Origin: Crossaster papposus
Taxonomy: Eukaryota > Echinodermata > Asteroidea > Velatida > Solasteridae
DNA length: 64,000 nucleotides
Reading direction: 5' to 3'
Assembly (NCBI GenBank): GCA_037893245.1
Contig: JBAIAA010000604.1
Location: forward strand, 682,001 to 746,000
This document shows, piece after piece, positions 21,733 to 33,389 of the stretch. Made by a program: the position numbers and the translations under genes. Below the pieces are notes generated by a model. The model was not told the DNA's origin, searched no databases, and was given only the letters and a program-made list of their open reading frames with translations. How positions within the stretch are numbered: position 1 is the stretch's first letter; the number at the start of each line of letters is the position of its first letter.

Positions 21733-22255
21733 TTATCCATCTGGATTGAATACTGTACATTGTATTTGTATTGGTTCAGAACAATCACATGTCCATTTAT
21801 TTTAACAACACATATTCCACCACTGATCTATAATAAGACTGGATAGCGCATAGGGTACAGCAACTGTTGCCATTTAAGCCGATGTCGGGGTCTCTCAAAG
21901 GTGTTCTAGAATCTAGAAAGGACTCGCCTGAGACGCTTTTGTAACATCGTGCATAATGTTGCAAGTACCCATACCTGGTGGGATTCAGCTCTGACACTCT
22001 GTGATAGAGTGACAGAACAAATAAGGAAACACTTGTCATTCTCAACTGCCGCCCATCTTACTGGCCCAATAAACTTGCTTGCAAAGTATGAGGAGGTCTT
22101 TTGGGTTTTGTACTTGCCGACGTAATCTATGTTAAAATCTTTTGTTTCCAAAATGTATTTGAAAATCTTGCCAAAATCGATTACGGGCCACTTCTGACGT
22201 CTTTAGACCACCTACCTTAAGGGATGCACAGGGGATCTGGAAGACCCCTTAGGCT

Positions 22256-22472
22256 TTAGTCCCCGTATTGGCGGCGCAGGTTTTCTTGGTGTGCCTTTTC
22301 AGACAAGTCTTGGACTGGTTCCTTATTCTCCCAGGCAACAAAAGCTCTTGCAACAAGGACATGTTTTGAGCCTGTGGTACAGCATTTTCGGGCTGATAGG
22401 AAGTCCATCAGCTCCTTTTTTGGTCATCTTAAGGAAATCTTCAAACTCTTTTTCAGTTTCTGCATCCATGAC
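22256..22472 (-). pseudogene. Unrecognised decayed coding remnant
   Basis: On the minus strand a long pyrimidine tract and TTCCTAG precede a stretch that reads as protein in two frames. The first is ATG GAT GCA..., giving an acidic EKEFEDFLKM segment. After one shift comes HVLVARAFVAWENKEP and QDLSEKAHQENLRRQYGD with a stop at 22256. It looks like the last exon of a gene or transposase broken by a frameshift. I do not recognise the family. Confidence 0.35.
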
Positions 22473-22892
22473 CTAGGAAGAAAAAAAACCCGAAACTGAA
22501 ATTAGAAGTAATCTTTTATGGCATATTGTATTAATCTCGTCTTCGGCCAAAGGAAAAGGTGAGGTACGGGTATATTAAAATTGTATCTAAAATGTTGTGT
22601 TACAAGTTTGTCATAATTTGTTTTTGTAATATATTTACAAAGTAGAGAAAAAAACGTGGCCGCCTAGATATTATAATAGGTAGTTAATAAGTTACCACCA
22701 TCAAATTAACGTTAAGAAAACCCAATTACTATCACTAGCCACCGAATCATCCAAGCTTTTTATATCCAATATTGTGAACCCGTTTAAACGCTTTCATTAT
22801 TTTCTGTGATTATTTGGAATCAGTTTATCCATGAAGCAATAAACTAGTTTATTGCTCCATGGTTTATCCTATAAAGACGTTCCCCTTATGTA

Positions 22893-23121
22893 CACTGAAC
22901 AAAAATATAAACGCCCACAAAAATATAAACGCCCCAACAAATTATTATTTGTCTTGATTTGTAAACAACATTTGTGTCCATCTCTGCCGGTGAGGAATTG
23001 CTCAGTGATGCAGTGATTCCACCCACATCTGCAGAGATGGACACAAATGTTTACAAATCAAGACAAAAACAATTTGTGTGGGCGTTTATATTTTTGTGGG
23101 CGTTTATATTTTTGTTCAGTG
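22893..23121. mobile_element. Palindromic mariner-type MITE (TA duplication)
   Basis: 229 bp, almost entirely self-complementary. The ends are CACTGAACAAAAATATAAAC inverted, with TA on both sides (22891-22892, 23122-23123). The phrase AAAATATAAACGCCC is doubled at each end. There is no coding capacity, so it depends on a Tc1/mariner transposase in trans. Confidence 0.82.
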
Positions 23122-25485
23122 TATTTTAAAAGAAAGGAAGGCGCACGGTGGGACGAACGAAGTGGCAAGGTCAAAAGTGATTGACAGCTAGGGCTGGTCC
23201 TGATATTTGTCAACACTGCGCAAGTGTAGTGCCCCTAACTTCCGTTCTGAACTACACGTAAAATATGTACATGTACATATACATACATGTAACAAAACGG
23301 TGCGGACGTCTGTTGTGCTCTCGTCGCTACAAATAAATGCTGTTCGTGTGCTGATGATGTTGGTGAACCGTTTCGACCACCGTAAGCTGATATTTTAGCA
23401 ATAAATTCAGCTGCTGAAAAATCAGTGTTGCGAACATTTAGCTGCTGCGCGCGAACATTTCAAGCGTGCCGCGCGGAAGCGTATTTGCCCGTGAACAATA
23501 TTACATTACCGTGAAAGTGCTTATTGTACCGTACATGATGTACATACACTACATGTACATGAATGATGTATCGTCAGACCCCCTAAATCTGCGCGGTCCT
23601 ATTTCTGCGCACTCGCCTTTAATTTCAATTTGGCAACGCGCGCATCTTAAAAATGATGTACCGTCACTAGGATCGTATTCTTTGATGCATGAACTTTCAC
23701 AACCACCGAAAAATTATGTAAAGTGAATGCTTTAACGGTAAGTCGGGCACAAATTGAAACAAATCTGCTTTTTACAGCTAATTTACTAGGTAGTACAATT
23801 GTTGGTAGAGGCTTTCGGGCCTGCATAAGTCGAAAAGATGACCACACGGTATTACTTTGTTATTCGCCCTCTGTCGTCAGTATTATAGCTACCGTGTCCT
23901 ATATAATTCATTAATTTTTTTAAGGGGTTTTAAGACTTGCGGTGCAACAAAGAAGACATGTTTCTTATATTATTTTGGAATTTTCTTCTGTCATACCTAT
24001 TAAAATCTGACATCTTGACAATGTTCTCTGTTGATTGGGATGATCAATATATGACATATGACATACATCTATCAAGATAGTTCAGGTTACCAAATCTAAG
24101 AAGGGGTCAATTTATTAAGGCATTTAAATATTATTAGGTTTATTTGTATTTTTATTTAATTCAGGCCTAATCAACAACTGAGTTTATTGATGCACCCTTC
24201 TAAAAACTCAGCGAACCAATTGCTACTTGAAATGAACAATACAACGCACAACTTGGTCCTGGGTGTACCTTGTATAAACCATTATCACAAAGATTATTAA
24301 TATTAGAACGAGAGGCTTGGAACGTCTGAGGTGACGATTTGTAATATTGTAAAACTATTTTGTATTGCCTAAAGAACATAAAAAGCCATTTTAGTATGAA
24401 TTCAGAGCACGGCCGGCAGTCTTTAGTTTTGTTTGACTGAGAGTATGATTCGTGAACACTCGTGTAGAGCTAATCCTACTATATTTAAAGTAACAAAAAT
24501 TGAATTAATTATTTTAATATTAATGTACATTTCCAACTTTATTAATACATTTCTTCAATGATAACAATACAAACTGGGGTCTACATATATATTAAATAGG
24601 TAAAAATGTATAAATTGGATGTGAATTTTAAATATATGCCTTTTTGTAAAAACAAAATTAACAATTATCTATTGAGAATTCAACCATTATGTCGAATTAA
24701 TCTTGAAATTACGAAAAGTGTACTGGCATTGAAAAAAAGAGAGGAAATAATTATGTTAAAAATGTTCAAGCTAATATATTTTCCAAAATCAAGGAGTAAA
24801 AAATGTTGTTCTTGAGTTGCATGGCCCGGACACCGTAGATTTTCCATGAAGCGCCCCACTGCGCAGATTTAGGCAGGATTTTTTTCTGAACGCCAAAACT
24901 GCACGCTTTGGAATTCCCCGCTTGTCGCTACAAATAAAGATCATTTTGCTTTGTTAATCGGCATGGTGGAAGATCGTAAGCCAACAATATAAGTTTTGTT
25001 GATGAAAAGAGTGGTTGCTCTTTTAGTTTTAAGCTACTCGGTTGCAAACCCTTATGTGCGCAGAAATAGGATGATCGAGGATACATGAATCATAGACAAA
25101 AAAAACAACTCCATGTCTATGCATGAATGATGTACATGAATGATGTACATGTCATGCATGTAGTACCTAAATGTTAAAGTTTTGTAAACATGCAGTCGGC
25201 TATTCATCTCAGCTTCAGCGTGCAGTTCATGCTGCTATCCCTGAACTGAAGCTGTCATCTACTGATCTATAGCTACTGCATCACACACACGACTTGTACT
25301 TGTAGTGAATTATAGTTTAATTCCTCCATGGTTTAATGTATTGTAATATTAACCACAAATGGTACAATAAATAACGATTGCAATATTTGAATTGAATTAA
25401 TTTTAAAAAGTACATATACAATCAATGTCAACAAATCAATTATAACATAAAAACAACAACAGATTGAAAATAACCAATTGATTAG

Positions 25486-25660
25486 TATATACTACTACTA
25501 GTACCGGCAGTACTAGTAGTATGTCCAAAGCAATGTATTGGTCAATTTTAACCAAAATATTGGTTATTTTAACCAATATTTTGGTTAAAATGACCAATAT
25601 CATTAGTTATTTCGACCACTAATTTGGGTTAAAATTGACTATTTTCATTGGTTGGACACA
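25486..25660. repeat. Palindrome-rich patch
   Basis: ACTACTAGTACCGGCAGTAC followed by TAGTAGT forms a near-perfect palindrome at about 25488-25519. It is followed by alternating AACCAA and TTGGTT blocks (for example AACCAAAATATTGGTT) that can pair in several registers. Origin unclear. Confidence 0.6.
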
Positions 25661-26235
25661 TATCTACCAATCAGTTGGTTATTTCAACAATCTGTTTTTA
25701 AGGTGTATACGACTTTGCTGGCCTTGCATGCCCTTCGTTGTAGCATCAGAGTTGAGACAACTTAAAAGCAATATGTTTGAAAGCAATGTTCTGGACGAGA
25801 ACAGACAATAACAAACTAGCTGTATGTTGAATGAAGCAATGTTATAACAAGTATTGCAGGCCGGTGCTCAACACAATCCGGATATTGTTTAGAAATTAAT
25901 CCCCCCCCCCCCCCCCCCCCAACCCATCATTTGTTTAAATTACAGCAAAAGCAAATAGTGTAATAACTAATACTACCTTAATCTAAAATGTGAATTTAAA
26001 AGAGGGTGTAAATTTTAAAAACTTTTTTTTTGAAATCACATATACTTCTAATTACTATCATATAAATATCTGTATCATTATCGTTTTCTCTCCATCAAAA
26101 CGACTACAGCCCCGCATCCCGCAACTTGCCTTCATCACCATTAGCTGCTTGGTACATTTGTGAAATTGATGACATTTGACTGGATGGGGATTGTTAGTAT
26201 TAATTAATGCCCCTTCTCTTTGTTATGAATCACAG

Positions 26236-26300
26236 CACGTGCATCCAAAATCCTCGTGATCCAACTAGCTTGGTGTGGTCTTGTGTGCAGACTTGCCCAG
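26236..26300 (+). CDS. Multi-WAP protein, exon 3: end of VWC-like segment
   Basis: The acceptor CACAG/CACG joins exon 2 in phase 2, creating Cys-Thr-Cys across the junction (NCTC). The exon then reads IQNPRDPTSLVWSCVQTCP and ends CCAG/GTAAGT in phase 1. With exon 2 it gives six cysteines in a C..GC..CxC..W.C...CP pattern, like the first half of a von Willebrand C domain. Such segments often bind growth factors or matrix partners; that role is inference here. Confidence 0.75.
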
Positions 26301-26354
26301 GTAAGTATTTTGTCATGACATACCGGTAAATCATCATATTTGCTTTTTTGTGGA

Positions 26355-26702
26355 GTATCGTGGCTGAGTGGTTAAGAGCGTGTGTTTTCTGTTCCACAGA
26401 GCGTGAGTTCAAATCCCGGCCGTCGACACGTGTGTTCTTAAGCAAGGCAATTAAACCACTATTGCTTCGTCCTTCAGATGGGACGTAAAGCCGTTGGTCC
26501 CGTGTGTGTGTATTGTGTATATTGAACCAAGACACGCACCTAAAAGAACCCAGTTACGCTTATAAAGGGGTTCGCCCCGGTGTTTCTGGCATTTCGTTCA
26601 TCCTCCTACTGGTTTCTTCAGGCTTACGAGCTACAGTGCCTTGGGCGCTTTTGAGGAATCCTCGGTTTCATTGCCGAAAAGAAATAATAATAATAATAAT
26701 AA
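26355..26702 (+). mobile_element. Full-length tRNA-derived SINE
   Basis: The tRNA-like head has A-box TGGCTGAGTGGTTAAGAGCG and B-box GAGTTCAAATCCCGG. A body follows with GATGGGACGTAAAGCCG and ACGAGCTACAGTGCC, and an (AAT)n tail at 26685-26702. It lies 55 bp into intron 3, in sense orientation. A truncated relative is at 9833-10012. Confidence 0.85.
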
Positions 26703-27325
26703 AGAGGAAAAAACATGCTAGTAATTGTCAGTGAAAAACGGGAGGAGATTTTGGAAACAATATAAGTACAGTTTGGCATGGTCAACAGAACTGTAAAGTT
26801 TTACAAATAGCAAATAATATCCACTTGTGTGCGCATTGCGTAGTCTTGGATGTTTTGGATCCAAGACTACGCTCCGCGCCGCAAACCATAGACTTATATA
26901 AACCATAGTTATCTAATACAACTAAATTGATGCATGTGTGTGGTGCTGTGAAACGTCGCACTGCTTAATACCCCAGTCACAATTGGCTTGCGATGGGTTT
27001 GCGATTAGTTTGCGGCGGATTTCTAGGCATTTTCGGCCGGGGCCCCACGGGACTCCTTGCGGCTGCCGAATCATTTTTTGGCATCGGGCGGGCATCGAGT
27101 TACTTTTAACTCGGACTTAAAACCTGGTGCGGCGTTTCGCATCGCAAACTGACCCGTCATGGCAGCGTACGGGGCACTTTTAATTGTGACTGTGACCGCC
27201 ATATCGCACGATCTTTCGCCGACTTCTACACGCCGGCCGATGCCTATAAATCGCACACGCCGCCCGGGCTCCGCTTTAATTGTGACTGGGGTATAACACA
27301 TCTTAACGCCTTACAGCGGTTACAG

Positions 27326-28755
27326 TAGCCTTGGTCAAGGCGAGTTCGTCGTTATCCGTCCAGAAATACACTGTGCGCGCGCCCCGCATATATGCTGCTA
27401 GCTTGCGCCCCATGCAAAGATACAGCACGAACAGCGACCTCATACGGCCACTATTTATGCAAATCTACTGAGGCTACTTTTTCGCCTTGGATCATTGGGT
27501 TTTTGAAATCTTATGTTTTTCCTATATTTTGCGCCACATTTGTGGCGCATGACCTTGTATGCGAATACAGATAAGTATAGGCGGGGCTAAGATATGAAGT
27601 GTCCAATCACAACGCGGTTGAAACCCGACGTCATCAAATTTGATGCAGCATGACATTTAAGACAAAATGGCAGATATTCAGCGTCGTCTTTCGTCCGAAG
27701 ATCTGTCGTGTTGTTTGAATTTTGCAGCGAAAATATTATCCCTCGAAGATTTTAGACCCGAGCAGCGAAAGGCCATTAGAATCCTTTCTTCGTGGTCTTT
27801 GTGAATTTGCCGACAGGTTATGGGAAATCCGTCATTTTTCAGGCAGCCTGAGCCCCATTTTGCTCGGAGCTCGCACGTACGGCCAGGTACTCAGCGTCAG
27901 TTTTCAGCGTGTTCGGTCAGTTTCTTATCGCCGCATAATCGGCATTAACCCAGGCATGCTGGTCTGTGCGGTATCGCCACATTGTGGTTCAAGCATGGTC
28001 CAACGCTGTGGGGAGGGGGCATGTTTACGGCTGCAGAACCAACCTTCAAAGTGATCGCAATATCGTAATTTAAACAGGGACAAGTGTCTTATATCCCCAA
28101 TAACTCCTCAGATTATTTTCTTGTCAAAATTCAGCCGGCAAGGCATTTAATTATCAGAGTTCCGCGTTTTACCGAGCCACGGTTTTCAGATCAGCTGGAT
28201 TAGATGTGTGCGACATAATGTAGGGCCGAGTTCGACACGTTTCAATAGAGTCGCGGCTATCTCCAGTCACCGCGGTTGAAAACTTAAAACTAAGCAGCTA
28301 AACACAACTAGTTTTGACCATAACATTGTCAACATTCAAGAAAATACCCAGCAAAACGAGCGAAAATAACTGCGACCCTCACCAATCAAGCAAGACAGTT
28401 CAAATCTTCATGTGTAATTCCTACAAGCCTTCGTACAAATCACTCAACTTTCTCCGATAAAATATGTCAACGATGGCGGTGTTCGTAAACACTTGCGAGC
28501 TAGCTATGACCTTTCACCGCTAGCTCAAATTATGCAGTTTCTACGCAACGATCGACCAATAAGAAAACGACTATAAAGGTCAGCTTAATCTATTAGCATA
28601 ATGAGCACCGCCCCAAAAACCTAATGATCCAAGGCGTTCGAGTATCCTCAGTTAGTTTGCATATAATAGTGGCCGCGTGAGGTCGTTGATTGAGCTCCGA
28701 TTACCGCTGCGCTGTACGTACGGACGGGTAACGATGAACGCCTTGACCAAGGCTA
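27326..28755 (+). mobile_element. Pack-MULE-like element, copy 2 (9-bp target duplication)
   Basis: A 1430-bp copy, nearly identical to 11472-12914, flanked by CGGTTACAG on both sides (27317-27325 and 28756-28764). The two copies have different 9-bp flanks, so they are independent insertions of one family. Termini, long imperfect inverted repeats and internal helicase fragment are as in copy 1. Small substitutions and indels distinguish them. Confidence 0.85.
27667..27846 (+). pseudogene. Decayed RecQ-type helicase N-terminus, copy 2
   Basis: The ATG-initiated frame carries LEDFRPEQRKAI and stops at 27804. In a second frame, 27796-27840 reads VFVNLPTGYGKSVIFQ, a Walker A (GxGKS) segment with flanks as in RecQ/WRN-like helicases. 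Between them ESFLRG appears in the third frame, in the place it holds in RecQ proteins. The helicase similarity is thus split over three frames, so the fragment is dead in both copies. Nothing resembling motifs Ia-VI was found downstream in the element. Confidence 0.68.
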
Positions 28756-29148
28756 CGGTTACAGTGACTTACCGCCGGCTAGCTGCCGCGGGCACTCACT
28801 GGACCTTGATATCTGTCTATGGTGCACACGTGTACTAGATAGCCGAGTGGATATTTTTGTGATGTCGGTGAGCAAAATTTTCGGAAATTTTATCTTTTCG
28901 TTTTACATTTGAAGCAATACCAAGATATGAAATACTGGGCCCGATATTTTTGACTGGTCAACTATTCCATGGGAAAAAACATTTGCAGTAAACCAACTGT
29001 AGTGAAAATGTGCTGTTGTGTGCATAGTGTGTACATGTATCTCCCTAGCTCGTGAAGTAATTTTGTGTTGACTGTTATGTATTGAAGTTGTGCAGATTTG
29101 TGTTCCAAATAGGAAACGCATACAAGTATGCAAAAGACAGAACTGTCG

Positions 29149-29317
29149 CATGTGAGGCCTGGAGATGTGAAAATCTCCAGGCCTTTTGTTGTAACGAAAC
29201 ACGTAAAAAGTAAACAATACATGTAGGCCCCGTTATAACTTTAAAAATGGACCTATTGCACTTTTCACATTTTTCGTTCCAATAAATACATTTTTCACGT
29301 CTTCGGGCCTCACAGTG
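29149..29317. mobile_element. Small hairpin MITE (TGTGAGGCC ends)
   Basis: The inverted ends TGTGAGGCC and GGCCTCACA enclose ~170 bp with a second inner pair (GGCCTGGAGAT-ATCTCCAGGCC near 29157-29182). It is related in end sequence and interior (GTTCCAA, CACGT) to 33920-34080. Confidence 0.6.
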
Positions 29318-29327
29318 TGTGCACATT

Positions 29328-30135
29328 TGTGACCGGCTCTACAAAAAAGTGTAATAAAGGTACATTGTGTAGTATACACCATTTGCAGATATCGAAACAA
29401 TTTACTACCGAATTATTAGGAAATATTATACTCATTTGAAAGTAAATAAAGATTCTAGGCATTCAGCAAAATGATTGCGCTAAATATCCTGTAATTATTC
29501 CAAAAAATATAATTTTATAAAGAAAAATTTGCAATCGCCGGATGGCGATCGCGAAAAGAACTGCCCATCAACGCCGGTTAAAAATGAACGACGTTTTTCG
29601 TGCTTTTCTCGGCATTCATGATTGTAAAACTTCAAACAGGTCAGTTAAACGATATTTACTACAAAATACAACCCCCCAAATCTACCCATTCATGATAATT
29701 CAAGCAATTACCAATGGTGTATCATACCGGTACCTTTAAGTTGCGCTGTGCACTATCATGGCCCGCTCAACGTTGAGAGGGTAAACATTTCATCAAAATG
29801 TGATTTTTATTTTTTGTCATGAATGACATCTTCAACTACAGTTTCATTCAAAGAAATGTTGATTTTGATGAATAAAGTGGAACAAATTACAATTTTGTGT
29901 TCGTCGTTCTCAGTGTTGTAGTAAAACAGAGCCGGCTATTTCAAAGCCCGTTTTCTCAGTTGTGTAATTCGAACTCCAAGGAAGTAATCAATATGTAAAC
30001 ACGTCATATCTCAAAAATGAGAGGGGCTATGGGGCTCTATTATATACCAAATAAAAGCTTACGTTATGGGCTTTCCAACCATGTATGTAACTCTTTTTCT
30101 GCGACATAATGCACCTTTTTGTAGAGCCAGTCACA
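29328..30135. mobile_element. TGTGACC-family MITE with a nested TTAA MITE
   Basis: The ends TGTGACCGGCTCTACAAAAA and (inverted) TTTTTGTAGAGCCAGTCACA enclose ~800 bp. A second element at about 29356-29735 (ATTTGCAGATATCG ... ATGGTGTATCATACC) sits just inside the left end. Relatives of both parts recur together at 57738-58109. Confidence 0.65.
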
Positions 30136-30228
30136 TTTGTGCATTATTTGTGCAGTCCGACAATATGACGGTTAATATACTTTTTTTGTTATCAAGACTT
30201 TTGTTTCCTCTGGTTCTCCCATTTCTAG

Positions 30229-30381
30229 TTTGCCCAGATAGTGTGGTATCCCAGATCTGCGTGGTGAACAGGTGTGAGTGGGGCCAATCCTGCGGGCTTT
30301 ATCCAAATGCCTTGTGTGAGATACCTCGCTGTGACACCTGTGAACCTAAATTTCTACAAGATGGGAACCTCGTCAACTGCA
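30229..30381 (+). CDS. Multi-WAP protein, exon 4: eight-cysteine module
   Basis: Acceptor TTTCTAG, donor A/GTAAGAG, phase 1-1, 51 codons. The module has eight cysteines in the order CP..QIC..NRC..SC..ALC..RC.TC..F..G.LVNC. This is the pattern of the CxxNPCxxxxC...CGGC...V.C module found beside WAP and Kunitz domains in invertebrate extracellular proteins. Here the NPC is NRC and CGGC is CDTC. It acts as a structural or inhibitor-associated disulfide module; the function is not established. Confidence 0.82.
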
Positions 30382-31683
30382 GTAAGAGACAATCTACAAG
30401 TAGTTGTTATGAGTTACAATTTACTGATTTTTGTGACTTAAGTAGAGTCATTTAAAGTTAGTGAAGTGAGCCGAGTTTGGTCGAGACCGGTTGACTCGAG
30501 GCGACGCGAGGCGACGCGACGCGACGCGACGCAAGGCAAGGCAAGGCGACGCGACTAATATATTATCTTCTGATAAGAATTTTGAGTTGAGTCAAGTCAA
30601 TTGCCCACAGTGACTCGAGTCAAGTCATTTACCCATCGGGAGTCGAGTAGCCAAAAAATGTCAAGAGTTTGACTCAAGTCGAGTCATTGAATAGAGTAAT
30701 TACAACTCGGACATCTACACTTAATAGTTGTCAATAATGTACACATAATGGAAGCAAGTTGAACATAAATAAGAAACGTGACTAACCCATGACAAACTGA
30801 CCGACTTGTACATTGATTGACCAAGAACTTTATCAACAAACGATCTTATCAGCATAAAAATAAAATGATATGCATAATATACATTATATTGTGCATGTTA
30901 TACCTCAATGAATGCTGTATGAGAATTCTATTGGATATAACGGTTCATCATAGCATTCGCATGCTATGCAGCATGCTATGAAAATTGCTATAAGCCTTTT
31001 CGCAGTTATTGCGCATGCGCGGGAATTGCCTGCCAACGAGTTTCTGGAGATGTATAGCACTGTAGACAAACGCTTGCAGTTCCGCTTTAAACCTCTTGTT
31101 TTAAGTCCTCTTATCCGAAGAAAATCCTTCAAAGCATCCACATTCCAAAGTATCCACATTCCAAAGTCTGATCTCTTCTAAAGTAAGTTCAGATGCATTT
31201 CCGTCCATCATTCAGTAAAAAAACGGTGAAAAAACGTCGTTTTCAGCAATACTTTCAGATCAATATGGCTATTCACTTATGCACGCTAGTACGAGTAGCT
31301 ATAGGCAACGCTCTTTGTTTATCTCCCGTGACCTATGACCAATGTACCACAATGCATTGCGCGCTGAGATTGCGAAAAGGCTTATTGGACAGCAGTCATG
31401 TTCGGTAAGGGAAATTTATTAATATCAAATTTAAAAAGATGTTGCAACCTGACGCTGTTTTTTTCTTCATATACTGTATCATCTCAATGAAGGTCAATCC
31501 GTTAAAAATGTGGAAAAGACATGAATCTGGGAATAAGAAACATTTCCAAGTTTGTTAAAAAATGTTCTCGACTGATCCCTACAGACTTTGTACACACCCG
31601 CTGCAGTGGGGTCATGATATATTTCTTTCCTCACGTTTCTTTAAGAATTTGTTTTTATACATGTATTATTATTTTGTCTACAG
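30382..31683 (+). other. Intron 4
   Basis: Holds a GCGAC-type minisatellite (30499-30556), GAGTCAAGTC-rich sequence to about 30700, and a ~395-bp inverted-repeat element at about 30991-31385 (ends ATAAGCCTTTTCGCA, inverted TGCGAAAAGGCTTAT). Confidence 0.55.
30499..30556. repeat. GCGAC/GCAAG pentanucleotide minisatellite
   Basis: Tandem GCGAC units with a GCAAG variant block. CpG-rich within an AT-rich intron. Confidence 0.8.
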
Positions 31684-31830
31684 CTCATAAGCCGGGTATG
31701 TGCCCAGAACCTGATGATGATGAGGCTGGTGTTTGTTCGAACATGTGTAGCGAGGATATGGACTGCTCAAATGATCAAAAATGCTGCAGCAATGGATGTG
31801 GCACTGCATGCTCTGAACCTGATATCGATG
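31684..31830 (+). CDS. Multi-WAP protein, exon 5: WAP domain 1
   Basis: Acceptor TCTACAG, donor GATG/GTAATG, phase 1-1, 49 codons. A complete WAP four-disulfide core: KPGMCP, GVC, NMC, DMDC, QKCC, NGC, TAC (eight cysteines). WAP domains commonly inhibit serine proteases or are antimicrobial; the loop before the second cysteine is Asp-rich (PDDDEAG), unlike the other WAPs here. The 3' end of this exon with its donor is duplicated 167 bp downstream in the intron. Confidence 0.88.
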
Positions 31831-32164
31831 GTAATGTATGAAAATATTATAATTGACCAAACAAAAATAATAATAAAAAAAACTAAAAAAAAAAAAAAAC
31901 CAACAATATATAAAATGTATGTATAATAATAATACAAATACAAATAAATAAAATAATAATAAAAAATAAAGAAAATGCTCTGAACCTGATATCGATGGTA
32001 ATGTATGAAAATATTAAAATTGACCAGCCTCCCCCCCCCAAAAAAAAAAACCCAAAAAACCCCCCAAAAAAAAAAAAAAAACCAACAATATATAAAATGT
32101 ATATATAATAATAATACAAATACAAATAAATAAAATAATAATAAAAAATAAAGAAAATAAAAAA
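31810..32164. repeat. 167-bp tandem duplication spanning the exon 5 donor
   Basis: The segment GCTCTGAACCTGATATCGAT with the donor GGTAATGTATGAAAATATTA and following A-rich DNA recurs with a 167-bp period (the second donor GT is at 31998). The second unit contains a C/A-rich expansion near 32031-32082. Confidence 0.85.
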
Positions 32165-32442
32165 ATTAAAATAAAAAATAGAACAAATTAATTATATCAC
32201 ATGAATAAATCCGTAAAAAAGTGGTTAAGCTTACCTGCAGTAGACTACAGACATGAAACTTCACATACGTGTGCATTTACAGATACATGTAGTTTGGGAA
32301 CCAGGTGTCCGATTACCAAAATAAAACCACGTGTGCCCAGGCACCCGTTAAAGAAACTTTACATTAAAGTTAAATCCCAGAAGTTACTTTTTAGCTTGTT
32401 CATAAACATCTGCACTACAATACTGCCACATCAGTGAGTTAA

Positions 32443-32820
32443 AGGGATCGTATATGTTTGGTAATTGGAACCCACTGTTTGTTTCAATCCTTTATAGTTA
32501 TTACTATAAAACTAACCTGTAAAAATTGAATTTCAAAAGGTGGTAGCGATTTTGAGATATTGCCGAAAATCTGGAGCGCTTATGTCCACGCAGGAAGAAT
32601 AATCTGCATTGGAATACACAATCTGAGAAACGTCACTGCAGTAACGCTTCTCCGATTCAAATTTTTGGGGATAAAGTGATATCTTTTTCCATAACCGCAG
32701 TACTTCGAAGTGACAAGTTTCTAAAAATGCATTATACTATCCAAAGCTGCTGTACTTCTTACCAAGTAAGTTTTTATTGCCATTAATTGTTGGAGTAATT
32801 ACCAAACGTATACGATCCCT
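32443..32820. mobile_element. TTAA-flanked MITE, 378 bp
   Basis: The inverted ends AGGGATCGTATATGTTTGG and CCAAACGTATACGATCCCT are flanked by TTAA on both sides (32439-32442, 32821-32824). The TTAA target fits piggyBac or Kolobok mobilisation. Lies in intron 5. Confidence 0.8.
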
Positions 32821-33389
32821 TTAATGTGTACAGCAAGATAGAAGTGTTTACTTTGCTTTAAATTGCCAACTGCAAATTCACAAGCTTCATCAATTTAAAA
32901 TATATTTTGTTTCCTATCCATGTAGCCTAGTTTCTTTTCAAAATGTTCAACCAAAATTCAAAACCTTTTGCTTTTCAATCCTCTTGTCAAAAGTCACTTT
33001 GCAGTTTGTAAAATTTACTATGGGTAATCGATTCCATACTGGAATCGGTTCCTGACATCAACGGTCGGGTACTCGACTACCCTGTTCCAAGATGCACAGC
33101 CCTAGCTACATGTATCACGCTTACACGATGAATGTCATTACAAAAAATTGAAGAAGTGTACGATTATAATTTCCTCATTTCCAAGTTGCATGCCTGAGAA
33201 GAATTGTACCGAGCAACAAATGTACAATTTAAACAATTGCTGGTTTATTTACCCAAAAACATGATAAAGCAGAGAACTTGTAGGAGTAGGGTGGGGAGGG
33301 AGTAATCTCTTAACCCTGAATCTCTTTGTCATGCCATTAAAAATAATCTCCCAAAGAGAAAACTTGAGTTTGAGTTGAGTGTACATTAA

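Larger units (their letters stand above)
21733..26235 (+). other. Intron 2, distal part
   Basis: Beyond the MITE this ~4.5 kb holds a decayed coding remnant (22256-22472, minus), a palindromic mariner-type MITE (22893-23121), a palindrome-rich patch near 25486-25660 and a poly-C run (25901-25920). No additional exon of the WAP gene was recognised; the cysteine pattern is complete without one. Confidence 0.55.
26301..30228 (+). other. Intron 3 of the multi-WAP gene
   Basis: Filled by a SINE (26355-26702), the second Pack-MULE-like copy (27326-28755), a hairpin element (29149-29317) and nested MITEs (29328-30135). No further exon was recognised. Confidence 0.6.

Noticed and set aside
29157-29187. 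GC hairpin followed by T-run as a bacterial-type terminator
   Set aside because: The context is eukaryotic intron DNA and the hairpin is part of a MITE.
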